Of a stretch of DNA of 64,000 nt, positions 44,445 through 52,593 are shown piece after piece. The translations under genes were made by a program, and so were the position numbers. The notes beneath the pieces were generated by a model that saw nothing but the letters and a program-made list of their open reading frames with translations, made no database searches and was not told where the DNA came from. The number at the start of each line of letters is the position of its first letter. Position 1 is the first letter of the stretch. Source of the stretch: Pelagerythrobacter sp041912895. Its GTDB lineage: Bacteria; Pseudomonadota; Alphaproteobacteria; Sphingomonadales; Sphingomonadaceae. The DNA lies in contig NZ_JAYSGI010000001.1 of NCBI RefSeq assembly GCF_041912895.1, forward strand, positions 1,314,669-1,378,668. The letters run 5' to 3'.

Positions 44445-44610
44445 GCCCTGCCCGCCGCTGGCTCTGCTGGCGAGCGACACCCAGGCCGAGCTCATCGCCT
44501 GGGCGGCCTTGTCGGCGATCGCTTACGCGCGCTGCCAGGGCAAGCAAGCCGCCGCGGTTGGCGCTTATGCCGATGCGCGCGCGACAGCGATCGAGGCGAA
44601 CGCGGAATGA
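44329..44610 (+). CDS. o-spanin lipoprotein (Rz1-like), overlapping Rz
   Basis: 93 residues from ATG 44329, which is preceded by GAGGAG; an earlier start in this frame is not needed. The lipobox LLLAMASGC gives a lipoprotein with a proline-rich stretch (APVPPPL) as in Rz1. The first 116 bp overlap the Rz gene in another frame, and the rest extends beyond it. The stop overlaps gpV (ATGA). Confidence 0.8.
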   Translation: MRRICPILLLAMASGCATPSTTPSARAPVPPPLSATTAEPCPPLALLASDTQAELIAWAALSAIAYARCQGKQAAAVGAYADARATAIEANAE

Positions 44611-45212
44611 AGAGCGAAGACATTCCCGCCGACCTTGCTGCTCTTGTGCGGATCGGCACCGTGACCGAGGTCGATCTCGCTGCGGCGCTGTGCCGCGTTC
44701 GCTACGGCGACCCCGATGACGAAGGCGGTGGCGCGGAGAGTCCTCCGGTACGCTGGCTCGCTCCGCGCGCGGGAGACACCCGTGTATGGTCGCCGCCGAG
44801 CGTGGGCGAACAGGTGCTTCTCCTCGCACCGGACGGGCAGATCGGCGCGGCGGTCGCGCTGTGCGGCATCGTCCAGGACGCATTCCCGCCGCCGGGCAAT
44901 GATGCGGTCGAACTCATCGAATTCAGGGATGGCGCTCGGATCAGCTACGATCCCGATGCTCACGCGCTCGAAGCACTGCTCCCCGGCAATGCCACCGCGG
45001 TGATCGCGGCACAGGGCGGCATTACGCTGCGCGGCGACGTGACGATCGAAGGCGAGCTCGATGTTTCGGGCGACACCCGCATCGGCGGCAATGCGGACAT
45101 CGCCGGCGATCTCGAGGTGGCGGAGGATGTCATCACCGGACCGGTCAGCCTGCGCGAGCACGGCCACAGCGGAGTGCGGTCCGGCACCGAGGTATCGGGA
45201 CCGCCCGGATAA
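44607..45212 (+). CDS. V: baseplate assembly protein V (spike)
   Basis: 201 residues. The N-terminal OB-fold is RIGTVTEVDLAAALCRVRYGD and RWLAPRAGDTRVWSPPSVGEQVLLLAPDG, and the C-terminal beta-prism repeats are GGITLRGDVTIEGELDVSGDTRIGGNADIAGDLEVAEDV followed by a GHSGVRSG metal/tip segment. It is the central membrane-piercing spike. In P2, gpV follows gpS; here it follows the lysis genes. Confidence 0.92.
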   Translation: MKSEDIPADLAALVRIGTVTEVDLAAALCRVRYGDPDDEGGGAESPPVRWLAPRAGDTRVWSPPSVGEQVLLLAPDGQIGAAVALCGIVQDAFPPPGNDAVELIEFRDGARISYDPDAHALEALLPGNATAVIAAQGGITLRGDVTIEGELDVSGDTRIGGNADIAGDLEVAEDVITGPVSLREHGHSGVRSGTEVSGPPG

Positions 45213-45221
45213 GCGCGTCTC

Positions 45222-45238
45222 GTAAACGGCGCTTCCAC
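45222..45238. promoter_or_regulatory. late-promoter dyad, copy 3 (before gpW)
   Basis: GTAAACGGCGCTTCCAC matches copies 1 and 2 at 12 of 17 positions, including all of GCTTCCAC. Its centre is 57 bp before the gpW ATG, the same spacing as for copy 2. It would begin a third rightward late transcript (W to D). Confidence 0.5.
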
Positions 45239-45286
45239 ACCCGGCCTCGCTGGAAATTTCCGCGCGACCTCGGCTTCAACCGCTGC

Positions 45287-45658
45287 ATGAACGGCATGAG
45301 CGCGAAGACCGGCAAGCTGCTTTCGGGCGATGCGCATCTCGCGCAGTCGATCTTCGATATCCTCTCGACCCCGCTGGGCAGCCGCGTGATGCGGCGGGAT
45401 TACGGCTCGTTGCTGTTCGATCTCGTCGATCGTCCGATCAACGGCGCGTTGCGCATGCTGCTTCATGCAGCCACCGCCATCGCGCTGCGCCGCTGGGAGC
45501 CGCGCCTGCGCCTCGAACGCGTCGAACTGGGCGGCGAACCCGAACAGGGCGCGCTCACTCTCCGCCTCACCGGCTTTCGCACCGATCTGCCCACGCCGAA
45601 CGCCCGCACCCAGCTCACCATCCCGCTTCATCGCGGCCTTGCCGCCCCGACTGCCTGA
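45287..45658 (+). CDS. W: baseplate assembly protein W (gp25-like)
   Basis: 123 residues. GDAHLAQSIFDILSTPLGSRVMRRDYGSLLFDLVDRPIN is the conserved gpW/gp25 segment. A second ATG at 45296 is possible; neither has a Shine-Dalgarno sequence. It is part of the wedge that joins the sheath to the baseplate. Confidence 0.9.
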   Translation: MNGMSAKTGKLLSGDAHLAQSIFDILSTPLGSRVMRRDYGSLLFDLVDRPINGALRMLLHAATAIALRRWEPRLRLERVELGGEPEQGALTLRLTGFRTDLPTPNARTQLTIPLHRGLAAPTA

Positions 45659-45668
45659 AGGATCAGCC

Positions 45669-46829
45669 ATGCACGGTCTCACCATCCTCGAATCCGCCAC
45701 CGGTCCCCGCTCGATCGGCCGTGCCAGCCTGGCCGTGATCGGCATCGTCGCCACCGCGACCGCCACCGGCGAAGCGCAGGCCGCGCTCGACCAGGCATTT
45801 CCGCTCGACACCCCCGTGCTGATCGCCGGAAACGTCGATGCTGCGGCGGGCAAGGCTGGATCCGGCGGCACGCTCGGTCCAGCTCTCCGGGCGATCGGTG
45901 ATCAGTCGAGCCCGATCGTCGTCGTCGTGCGCGTGGCGGAGGGCGACGATCCCGCCGAAACCGCCACCAACGTGATCGGCGGGACCGATGGCAACATCTA
46001 TACCGGCATGCAGGCGCTGCTCGCGGCCGAGGCGCAACTCGGCGTCCGCCCGCGCATCCTCGGCACCCCCGGCCTCGACAGTGCTGCCGTCACGGCGGAA
46101 CTGATCACCATCGCGCAGAAGCTGCGCGGGATGGCGTACGCGGCGGCGATCGGCGACGACGTCGCCGAGGCCAAGATCTACCGAGACACCTTCGGCGCGC
46201 GTGAGCTCATGCTGATCTGGCCCGACACCAGCGCATCGACCGCGTTTCCCGGCGATATCGTCGCCCGCGCGCTCGGGCTGCGCGCGAAGATCGACGAGGA
46301 GCAGGGCTGGCACAAGACGATCTCCAACGTCGTGCTGGGCGGCGTTACCGGCCTCTCGCGCGACGTCCATTTCGATCTACTCGATCCGTCGACCGAGGCG
46401 GGCGATCTCAACGAGGCCCAAATCACCACCGTCATCCGGCAAAGCGGATTCCGCCTCTGGGGCAACCGAACCTGTGCGGGCGAGCAGCAGCCCGAATTCA
46501 GCTTCGAGAGCGCCGTGCGCACCAGCCACGCACTGCAGGACATCATCGCGCTGATCGTCGCGCCCTTCCTCGACCAGCCCATGACGGCGGCGCTGATCAA
46601 GGACTTGCTCGAAACCGGCAACGCGCGCTTCCGCCAGCTTGTCGTCGAAGGCCGCATCGTCGGCGCCGAGATGTTCTTCGACGAAGACGAGAACAGCGCA
46701 CAGGAGCTAGCCGCGGGCCGACCCAAGTTCCGCATCCAGTACACGCCTGCCGCGCCGCTGGAGAACCCCTCGGTCGATCTGCAGATCACCGATTTCTACT
46801 ACACCGGCTTCGCCGACCAGCTCGTCTGA
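45669..46829 (+). CDS. FI: contractile tail sheath protein, P2 FI type
   Basis: 386 residues. The start MHGLTILESATGPRSI is chosen because it matches sheath N-termini; the longer open frame upstream only overlaps gpW. SPIVVVVRVAEGDDPAETATNVIGG, LIWPDTSASTAFPGDIVARALGLRAKIDEEQGWHKTISNVVLGGVTGLSRDV and FRLWGNRTCAGEQQPEFSFESAVRTSHALQDII are the P2 sheath marks. Confidence 0.95.
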   Translation: MHGLTILESATGPRSIGRASLAVIGIVATATATGEAQAALDQAFPLDTPVLIAGNVDAAAGKAGSGGTLGPALRAIGDQSSPIVVVVRVAEGDDPAETATNVIGGTDGNIYTGMQALLAAEAQLGVRPRILGTPGLDSAAVTAELITIAQKLRGMAYAAAIGDDVAEAKIYRDTFGARELMLIWPDTSASTAFPGDIVARALGLRAKIDEEQGWHKTISNVVLGGVTGLSRDVHFDLLDPSTEAGDLNEAQITTVIRQSGFRLWGNRTCAGEQQPEFSFESAVRTSHALQDIIALIVAPFLDQPMTAALIKDLLETGNARFRQLVVEGRIVGAEMFFDEDENSAQELAAGRPKFRIQYTPAAPLENPSVDLQITDFYYTGFADQLV

Positions 46830-46868
46830 TCCAGGCCGGTTCCCCCGAAATTCTGAAGGAGCACGACA

Positions 46869-47378
46869 ATGGGCCTCCCGCGCAAGCTCAAAAACCTCAA
46901 TGGCTTCGTCGATGGCGAAAGCTTCCTCGGTGTCATCGCCGAATTCGAGGAGCCGAACCTCGCCCTCGCCACCGAGGACTGGCGCGGCGGCGGCATGCTC
47001 GGCCCGGTCAAGGTCGATCTCGGGCTCGAGGCGATGGAGGCGAAGCTCAAGATGGGCGGGCACACGGCTTCGCTCATCCGCAAGTTCGGCACGTCCGAGG
47101 TCGACGGCCTCCGCGTGCGCCTGGTCGGCGCGTATCAGAGCGACGATGGCCGCCCCCCCGAGGCGGTGGAGTGCTTCATCGGGGGGCGCTTCTCGGAGAT
47201 CGCGCCGGGCACGTCGAAGGCCGGTGACGATACAGAGCACGAGTATACCGTTCCGCTCTCCTACTACCGCCGCGTCGTGAACGGCCGCACCGAAATCGAG
47301 ATCGACATGATCGCCGGCCGCTTCATCGTCGACGGCTTCGATCGCTACGCCGAGATCATGGCGATCGTCGGCGGATAG
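46869..47378 (+). CDS. FII: tail tube protein, P2 FII type
   Basis: 169 residues: MGLPRKLKNLNGFVDGESFLGVIAEFEEPNLALATEDWRGGGMLGPVKVDLGLEAMEAKLKMGG and YYRRVVNGRTEIEIDMIAGRFIVDGFDRYAEI, as in FII. AAGGAG precedes the ATG. It forms the inner tube of the contractile tail. Confidence 0.95.
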   Translation: MGLPRKLKNLNGFVDGESFLGVIAEFEEPNLALATEDWRGGGMLGPVKVDLGLEAMEAKLKMGGHTASLIRKFGTSEVDGLRVRLVGAYQSDDGRPPEAVECFIGGRFSEIAPGTSKAGDDTEHEYTVPLSYYRRVVNGRTEIEIDMIAGRFIVDGFDRYAEIMAIVGG

Positions 47379-47486
47379 CGCACCCGAGGTCCCAGCCCGG
47401 TCCTTTTGCGGGGCGCCGGGTGACGGATGGACGGGCCGGCGATCGCCTTTGCATCGTCGGCCCGCTTCCAGCCCCGCGCATCCGCC

Positions 47487-47509
47487 CTCAAGCAGTGAAG
47501 CGATAGGGC
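47487..47509. repeat. 23-bp dispersed repeat, single copy
   Basis: CTCAAGCAGTGAAGCGATAG plus GGC, a single copy in the 152-bp gap between the tube and gpE genes, 22 bp before the gpE ATG. The remainder of the gap has a GC-rich stretch without a clear terminator. Confidence 0.75.
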
Positions 47510-47530
47510 GATCCAATACAGGAGCCCCGC

Positions 47531-47881
47531 ATGACCGAAGTTGCCACCCCTCCCCAGCCCGACAAGCCCGACCGCGCCACTGTCACGCTCGCCACGCCGA
47601 TCGAGCGCGGCGACACGAAGATCGAGACGCTCGACCTCCGCAAGCCGCGCGCGGGCGAGCTGCGCGGCCTGTCGCTGCAGGACATCCTCACCAGCGAAGT
47701 CGTTGCGCTGCTCACCCTGATCCCGCGTATCACCAACCCGCCGCTCAATGCCGACGAAGCCGACAACCTCGATCCCGCCGACCTCGCCGAGATCGGAGGC
47801 TCTATTCGCGGTTTTTTTATGACGCGGGCGGAGCGGGACGTGATCGAGCGGATGATCGGGGACCAACGGCCGAGGAGCTGA
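47531..47881 (+). CDS. E: tail assembly protein gpE (zero-frame product)
   Basis: 116 residues. The core VTLATPIERGDTKIETLDLRKPRAGELRGLSLQDI, followed by VVALLTLIPRITNPPL, matches gpE of P2-like phages. AGGAG precedes the ATG. A run of seven T near its end allows a -1 shift into gpE'. As in P2, the short and long forms should both be made and assist folding of the tape measure. Confidence 0.9.
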   Translation: MTEVATPPQPDKPDRATVTLATPIERGDTKIETLDLRKPRAGELRGLSLQDILTSEVVALLTLIPRITNPPLNADEADNLDPADLAEIGGSIRGFFMTRAERDVIERMIGDQRPRS

Positions 47882-48015
47882 TGGTCGACATCGCCGCGAT
47901 CTTCCACTGGCCGCTGAGCGAACTGCGCCAACTGACGCTCGACGAGCTGATCGACTGGCGCGAGCGGGCGATCGCCTGGTGGAACCGCGTCAATCGGTCG
48001 GCGCCTGACCGGTGA
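47531..48015 (+). CDS. E': tail assembly fusion gpE+E' by programmed -1 frameshift
   Basis: After 96 zero-frame codons, slipping back one base at T7 (47812-47818) continues in an open -1 frame for 65 codons: YDAGGAGRDRADDRGPTAEELMVDIAAIFHWPLSELRQLTLDELIDWRERAIAWWNRVNRSAPDR, giving 161 residues. That tail is the GpE' type seen in P2-like phages. The stop overlaps the GTG start of the tape measure gene. Confidence 0.85.
47812..47818 (+). promoter_or_regulatory. slippery heptamer T TTT TTT for -1 frameshift
   Basis: In the gpE frame the codons read GGT TTT TTT ATG; both P- and A-site tRNAs can re-pair after a one-base slip. P2 uses a comparable T-rich site at the same place in E. Confidence 0.85.
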
Positions 48016-50261
48016 ACAACAAGCTCTCTCTCCTCGTGAACTTCGTCGGCGTCGACAAGATGTCCGGCGCGCTGCGCAACATCGTCGGCCTCGGCAAGCG
48101 TGGGTCGAGTTCGCTCAACGCCCTGCGCGGCGAAGGGCGCAAGCTCGAAAACCAGCTCCGCAAGGTTCGCTCCGAACTCGGCCGCAGCAGCGGGAATGTC
48201 ACCGAATTGATCGACCGGGAGCGCGAGCTCGAGCGGGCGATCGAAGGCGTGAACGGTCAACTCGAACGCCGCAAGCGCCTCAACGCGATCGAGGCGGATC
48301 GCCGGGCGATGATCGCGCGCGGCGAGGACCTGAAGAATCGTGGCCGCGAGAACATCGTCCAGGGCGCCACACTCGCCGCTCCGCTGATCCTCGCCACCAA
48401 GTCCGCCGCCGAATTTTCCAGCGGCATGGTCGATATCCAGCAGAAGGCCGAACTCAGCGACGCGGCGACCGACAGCCTGGCAAACAACATCGTTCGCATG
48501 TCCCGCGCGGCGAAGCTGATGCCCGAAGAGATGCGCAGCGGTCTCGACCTCCTGCTTGCCAAAGGCATGGACCTCGACGCCGCCACCGTTGCGATCGGGC
48601 CGGCCGGACGCCTCGCAACCGCCTACAAGGTCGATTTGCCGGATGCCGCCGGCGCCGCCTATTCGAGCATCAAGAACCTCAAGGTCGCGAGTGCCGAGAC
48701 GGCGCGTGTCTTCGACATCATGGCCGCTGCCGGTAACGAGGGCGGGTTCGAGGTCGCCGACATGGCCCGGCACTTTCCGTCGCTCACCGCGCAGATGCAG
48801 GCACTGGGCGAGAAAGGCACGCCCGCCGTCGCCGACCTGTCGGCTGCCCTGCAGGTCGCCATGCACACGGCGGGCAACGCGGACGAAGCCGGTAACAACA
48901 TCAAGAACCTGCTCGCCAAGATCAACGCCCCGGCGACGATCCGGGCGTTCAAGAAGAACTTCGGCGTCGACCTGCCGGCGGCGATGCAACGGCTTCAGGA
49001 ACAGGGTTACGGCTCTCTCGAGGCCATTGCCCTGCTGACCAAACAGGCGACCGGCGGAGACATGAAGCGGCTTGGCTTCGCGTTCGAGGACATGCAGGCG
49101 CGTCAGGGGATCATGGCGCTGATCCAGAACATGGACGAATACCGGCGCATCCGCGCTGCTGCCACCGATTCCGAGGGCACCGTCGATCGTGGCTTCGATC
49201 AGCGCGCGACACGCGACGCCATGGTGAACTGGGAAGCTTTCAAGTCCAGCGCCTCTCAGCTTGCCATCACCTTGGGCACCACGCTGCTGCCTGTTGCAAG
49301 CGAAGCCATGACGATGATCGGCGGGCTCGCCAGCTCGGTTTCCGAATGGGCCCAGGCGAACCCCCGCGCAGCCGCAACGCTGACGAAGATCGTCGCCGGT
49401 CTCGCAGTGTTCAAGATCGGCCTGGGCGTCGCGCAGTTCGCGCTCGGCGGGCTTCTGGGCCCACTGGCCAACGTCATCGCCGTGACGCGCAAGCTCGGCG
49501 GCGCAGCGCGTCTGTTCGGCATATTCCGCACCGCCGCGCTCTTCATGGCGCGCGGTGTCATGCAAGCCGGGCTGATGATGATGGCCAACCCCGTGGTCCT
49601 CGCGATCACCCTGATCGTCGCCGCGATCGCACTCGCCGGGTACATGATCTACAAGCACTGGGACACGATCAAGGCCGCCTTCTGGAAAGGCGTCGCTGCG
49701 GTCGGGCAGGCGCTCGGATGGGTTCGCGACCGCCTCGTCGCCGGGTTCGCCTACTGGGCTTCGCTCCATGTTCGCGCGCTGCAGATCGGCAAGCAGATCG
49801 TCGCCGGGCTTGCGCGCGGAATCATGGCTGCGCCCGGCGCGGTCTGGAACGCGCTCAAGCATGTCGTCATGGGCGGCATCGGTCGGGTGAAGGACTGGCT
49901 CGGCATCAAATCCCCCTCGCGCGTGTTCATGGCGATCGGGCAGCATAGCGCCGAGGGCATGGCGCTGGGCATCGAGCGGCGCGGCCGTCGTGCCGTCGGC
50001 GCGGCCGGGCGCTTGGCGCGCGGCGTAGCGGGAGCCGCTGCGCTCGGGCTCACACCGGTTGCGGCATCCGCCGGCGGGCAAGCCGCTGATGGCCGCGCTT
50101 CGCCCGTCTCGGCCGCTGCTGCAGCCGCTCCCGCGAAAATCGAAATCCATATTCACCAGTTGCCCGGTCAGGACGCGAAAGCACTGGCGCAGGAAGTTCG
50201 CCGCGAGCTCGAGCAGTTCGACGCCATCAAGCGCCGGCGCGACTATCAGGATCCCGACTGA
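48012..50261 (+). CDS. T: tail tape measure protein, P2 gpT type
   Basis: 749 residues from GTG 48012, overlapping the gpE' stop. It has an N-terminal coiled coil (LRGEGRKLENQLRKVRSELGRSSGNVTELIDRERELERAIEGVNGQLERRKRL), the TP901-type core (ATKSAAEFSSGMVDIQQKAELSD, LLAKGMDLDAATVAIGPAGRLATAYKVDLPDAAGAAYSSIKNL), a hydrophobic stretch near residues 460-560 and a C-terminal GIKSPSRVFMAIGQHSAEGMALGI. It sets tail length; the sheath length could be compared with its helix length. Confidence 0.94.
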   Translation: MNNKLSLLVNFVGVDKMSGALRNIVGLGKRGSSSLNALRGEGRKLENQLRKVRSELGRSSGNVTELIDRERELERAIEGVNGQLERRKRLNAIEADRRAMIARGEDLKNRGRENIVQGATLAAPLILATKSAAEFSSGMVDIQQKAELSDAATDSLANNIVRMSRAAKLMPEEMRSGLDLLLAKGMDLDAATVAIGPAGRLATAYKVDLPDAAGAAYSSIKNLKVASAETARVFDIMAAAGNEGGFEVADMARHFPSLTAQMQALGEKGTPAVADLSAALQVAMHTAGNADEAGNNIKNLLAKINAPATIRAFKKNFGVDLPAAMQRLQEQGYGSLEAIALLTKQATGGDMKRLGFAFEDMQARQGIMALIQNMDEYRRIRAAATDSEGTVDRGFDQRATRDAMVNWEAFKSSASQLAITLGTTLLPVASEAMTMIGGLASSVSEWAQANPRAAATLTKIVAGLAVFKIGLGVAQFALGGLLGPLANVIAVTRKLGGAARLFGIFRTAALFMARGVMQAGLMMMANPVVLAITLIVAAIALAGYMIYKHWDTIKAAFWKGVAAVGQALGWVRDRLVAGFAYWASLHVRALQIGKQIVAGLARGIMAAPGAVWNALKHVVMGGIGRVKDWLGIKSPSRVFMAIGQHSAEGMALGIERRGRRAVGAAGRLARGVAGAAALGLTPVAASAGGQAADGRASPVSAAAAAAPAKIEIHIHQLPGQDAKALAQEVRRELEQFDAIKRRRDYQDPD

Positions 50262-50671
50262 TGGCCTCCCTTCCCTTCACCGGCCCCACCCCGCGCCATC
50301 TGCTCACTCTCGGCATGTTCGTTTTCGGCATGGACACGCTCGCCTATCACGAACTCACCCACTCGATCGAATGGCGCCACGGCACGACCGATCGCCACCA
50401 GGCGCGCCCGGCTTCGCAATATCTCGGCCCGGGTCCCGAAACGCTGAGTTTCTCGGGCGTCTGCATTCCCGAACTCGGCGGCGATTACGGTGCGTTCGAG
50501 ACGATCCAGGCGATGGGCGATACCGGCGACGACTATCCCCTTCTCGACGGCTATGGCCGAGTATTCGGCAGCTACCGCATCGTCCGGCTCGAGCGGCAGC
50601 ACCTCGTGGTGCTCGCCGGCGGCGTCCCGCGCCACACCGGCTTCCGCATCGAGCTCGAGCGGGTATCCTAG
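50261..50671 (+). CDS. U: tail protein U, P2 gpU type
   Basis: 136 residues: LLTLGMFVFGMDTLAYHELTHSIEWRHGTTDRHQARPASQYLGPGPETLSFSGVCIPELGG is the gpU core. It ends or joins the tail tube. The start overlaps the tape measure stop (TGATG). Confidence 0.93.
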   Translation: MASLPFTGPTPRHLLTLGMFVFGMDTLAYHELTHSIEWRHGTTDRHQARPASQYLGPGPETLSFSGVCIPELGGDYGAFETIQAMGDTGDDYPLLDGYGRVFGSYRIVRLERQHLVVLAGGVPRHTGFRIELERVS

Positions 50672-50672
50672 G

Positions 50673-51668
50673 ATGGCAGCGAATGTTGCCGGGGTCGCGC
50701 TTTCGGTCGAAGGCGGCGCCGATCTCGCAGATCGGGTCGATCCTCGTCTGATTTCCATGCGCTTGACCGAGGCGCGCGAAGGGGAAGCCGACGAGCTCGA
50801 GCTGACGCTTCAGAACCATGACGGCCTGCTCGAAACGCCCGAGACCGGGCGCTACCTCATCCTCGCGCTCGGGTGGCGCAGCGGCGATGCCGTTGCCACC
50901 GGCATGGTCGACAAGGGGCGCTTCAAGGTCGACGAGGTCAGCGAATCCGGGCCGCCCGACGTGGTCACCATCCGCGCCCGTTCGGCCGATCTCACCGGCA
51001 CGTACCGCAAGCGCCGAACCGAGATATGGCAGGAAACCACCCTCGGCGCGATCCTCCAGCGTATTGCCCGCCGCAACGAGGGAACCGCGCGCATCGAGCC
51101 GGCCCTCGCGGCGATTGCGATCGCCTCGATCGAGCAGGAGGGCAAGAGCGACATGGCCTTCGTGCGCGATCTCGGCCGTCGCTACGACGCCGTCGCCACG
51201 TGGAAGGATGGCATTCTCATCTTCCTCCCGATCGGCGGCTCCGCCACCGCCGGCGGGACGCCACTGCCCGCGCGCACTCTGCGCAAGATCGACGGATGGG
51301 CCTGGTCGTTCACCCGCGCCGATCGCGAGGACAACGACGGGGCGGAGGCGCAATGGCACGACAAGGCGGCCGGCCGACGCCGCACGGTCAAGGTGGGCGG
51401 CGACAACCGCAAGCGATTGAAGCGCGTCTACGCATCGGAGGCCGAGGCGCGCCAGGCCGCAGACGGCGCCATGTCACGCGCGCGGCGCGAACCCTACAGC
51501 TTCGACTACGAGCTGGCGATCGCCGATCCCGAGCTGCAGCTTGATCAGACGATCACGCTCGAGGGTTGGAATACGCGGATCGACGGGCGACGGTGGATCG
51601 TCGAAAGCATCGAAACCCACTACGGCGCGGGCGGGCTGATCCAACGGATCAAGCTCGAAAGCGCCTAG
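50673..51668 (+). CDS. D: late control protein D / baseplate hub, P2 gpD type
   Basis: 331 residues. ISMRLTEAREGEADELELTLQNHDGLLETPETGRYLILALGWRSG, DEVSESGPPDVVTIRARSADLTGTYRKRRTEIWQETTLGAILQRIARRN and KRVYASEAEARQAADGAMSRARREPYSFDYELA fit gpD, a gp27-like hub protein. It is the last gene of the late tail operon and is followed at once by a strong stem-loop. Confidence 0.93.
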   Translation: MAANVAGVALSVEGGADLADRVDPRLISMRLTEAREGEADELELTLQNHDGLLETPETGRYLILALGWRSGDAVATGMVDKGRFKVDEVSESGPPDVVTIRARSADLTGTYRKRRTEIWQETTLGAILQRIARRNEGTARIEPALAAIAIASIEQEGKSDMAFVRDLGRRYDAVATWKDGILIFLPIGGSATAGGTPLPARTLRKIDGWAWSFTRADREDNDGAEAQWHDKAAGRRRTVKVGGDNRKRLKRVYASEAEARQAADGAMSRARREPYSFDYELAIADPELQLDQTITLEGWNTRIDGRRWIVESIETHYGAGGLIQRIKLESA

Positions 51669-51669
51669 G

Positions 51670-51694
51670 TTTTAGGCAGCTTGCCTAAAATTTT
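51670..51694 (+). terminator. terminator after the late tail operon
   Basis: TTTTAGGCA (51670-51678) and TGCCTAAAA (51682-51690) form a perfect 9-bp stem with a 3-nt loop, followed by TTTT. It lies between the convergent D and lipoprotein genes and includes the last codons of the latter. Confidence 0.85.
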
Positions 51695-52178
51695 CGATCG
51701 CTTCGACAATCTGCTCCGCCTTTTTGGTGGCTAGGCGTACCTGGACCGGGCTCAAGTCCTGGCATTCGACCTCGATATTCGCCGCATCAGTGTCGTCCGC
51801 TTCGGCAACTTGTGTTTCGAGGATAACGGAGCGCCACGCGCAGCCTGTCGTTTGATCGACGGCCACTGCTCCCTCGCAGCCGTTGCTTAGGCAGAAAGCG
51901 ACGTTGCGCTGCCCTTGATAATCCCCGCGCCACGCTGCTGGCCAATCCCGCCGCATGAAGGTCGTGCGCGTCACTTCGCACTGCTCGGTTGTGCAAGAAG
52001 CAACCACCGGCGGTGCCGGCGCTCCGGTCGGCAATGCCACAGCTTCTATCATAGCTTCAGCTTCGGCACGGGCAGCCGCGAGATCAACTGTCTCAACCGG
52101 GCCGGAAGGCTCGCTCTCAGTTTGGTCGGCATCGCAAGCTGCCAGCATCAACGCCAAGACCGCGATCGCAATACGCAT
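51672..52178 (-). CDS. hypothetical lipoprotein in immunity operon
   Basis: 168 residues from ATG 52178, which has GGGGAAG just upstream; an earlier ATG at 52196 is less well placed. The signal MRIAIAVLALMLAAC is a clear lipobox. The mature part is acidic at first, then has about six cysteines (CTTEQC, CLSNGC, TGCAW, VECQDLS), which suggests disulphides in the periplasm. It lies downstream of repressor and HIRAN genes on the strand expressed in the lysogen, so it may act in lysogenic conversion or exclusion. Confidence 0.65.
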   Translation of the reverse strand: MRIAIAVLALMLAACDADQTESEPSGPVETVDLAAARAEAEAMIEAVALPTGAPAPPVVASCTTEQCEVTRTTFMRRDWPAAWRGDYQGQRNVAFCLSNGCEGAVAVDQTTGCAWRSVILETQVAEADDTDAANIEVECQDLSPVQVRLATKKAEQIVEAIENFRQAA

Positions 52179-52188
52179 AGCTTCCCCT

Positions 52189-52593
52189 TCACTCATCCCA
52201 TTCCGGATCAGGCCACCAATCCTGCCCGACCGTCTCTTCCGCTGCAACTGGCTCCGGCACACGCGGTGCGTCACCGTCGAACGCCACCCTGATCCATGCG
52301 CCGTGTCGACTCTTCGCCTGAAAAACCGCGACGATCTCCCGCCCCTCCCGGATCAGTGCTCCGATCCGGCCGCACCGTTCCGCGCTGAGGTAACCGATCT
52401 GCACGCCACGCGCGGAGAACACCGCGACCGCGCGTTCGTCGTGCCTGTTCTTCGGTTCAGGACGCAGCTCCACCGGCTCGCCCGGTGCGCACAGCAGGAT
52501 CTCGAACCTCCGGTCGGACTTGTCGCGGTTCGGATAGCCCGCACCTACTACCGCCAGCGACATTTGCGGCAACGACCGCGGTGCCGATGTCAC
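52189..52593 (-). CDS. HIRAN domain protein
   Basis: 134 residues if translation starts at GTG 52593, which overlaps the repressor stop (GTGA); ATG 52563 would give 124. The core VVGAGYPNRDKSDRRFEILLCAPGEPVELRPEPKNRHDERAVAVFSARGVQIGYLSAERCGRIGALI is a stand-alone HIRAN domain, a fold that binds DNA ends or damaged DNA. It lies between repressor and lipoprotein genes in the leftward operon, so it should be made in the lysogen. Confidence 0.82.
   Translation of the reverse strand: MTSAPRSLPQMSLAVVGAGYPNRDKSDRRFEILLCAPGEPVELRPEPKNRHDERAVAVFSARGVQIGYLSAERCGRIGALIREGREIVAVFQAKSRHGAWIRVAFDGDAPRVPEPVAAEETVGQDWWPDPEWDE

Noticed and set aside
45229..45247. 19-bp exact match between the third late-promoter region and the 3' part of 23S rRNA (63744-63762)
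   Set aside because: GC-rich sequence of this length can match by chance, the phage copies 1 and 2 of the dyad lack the rRNA extension, and I see no mechanism. Worth a glance only if other phages show it.
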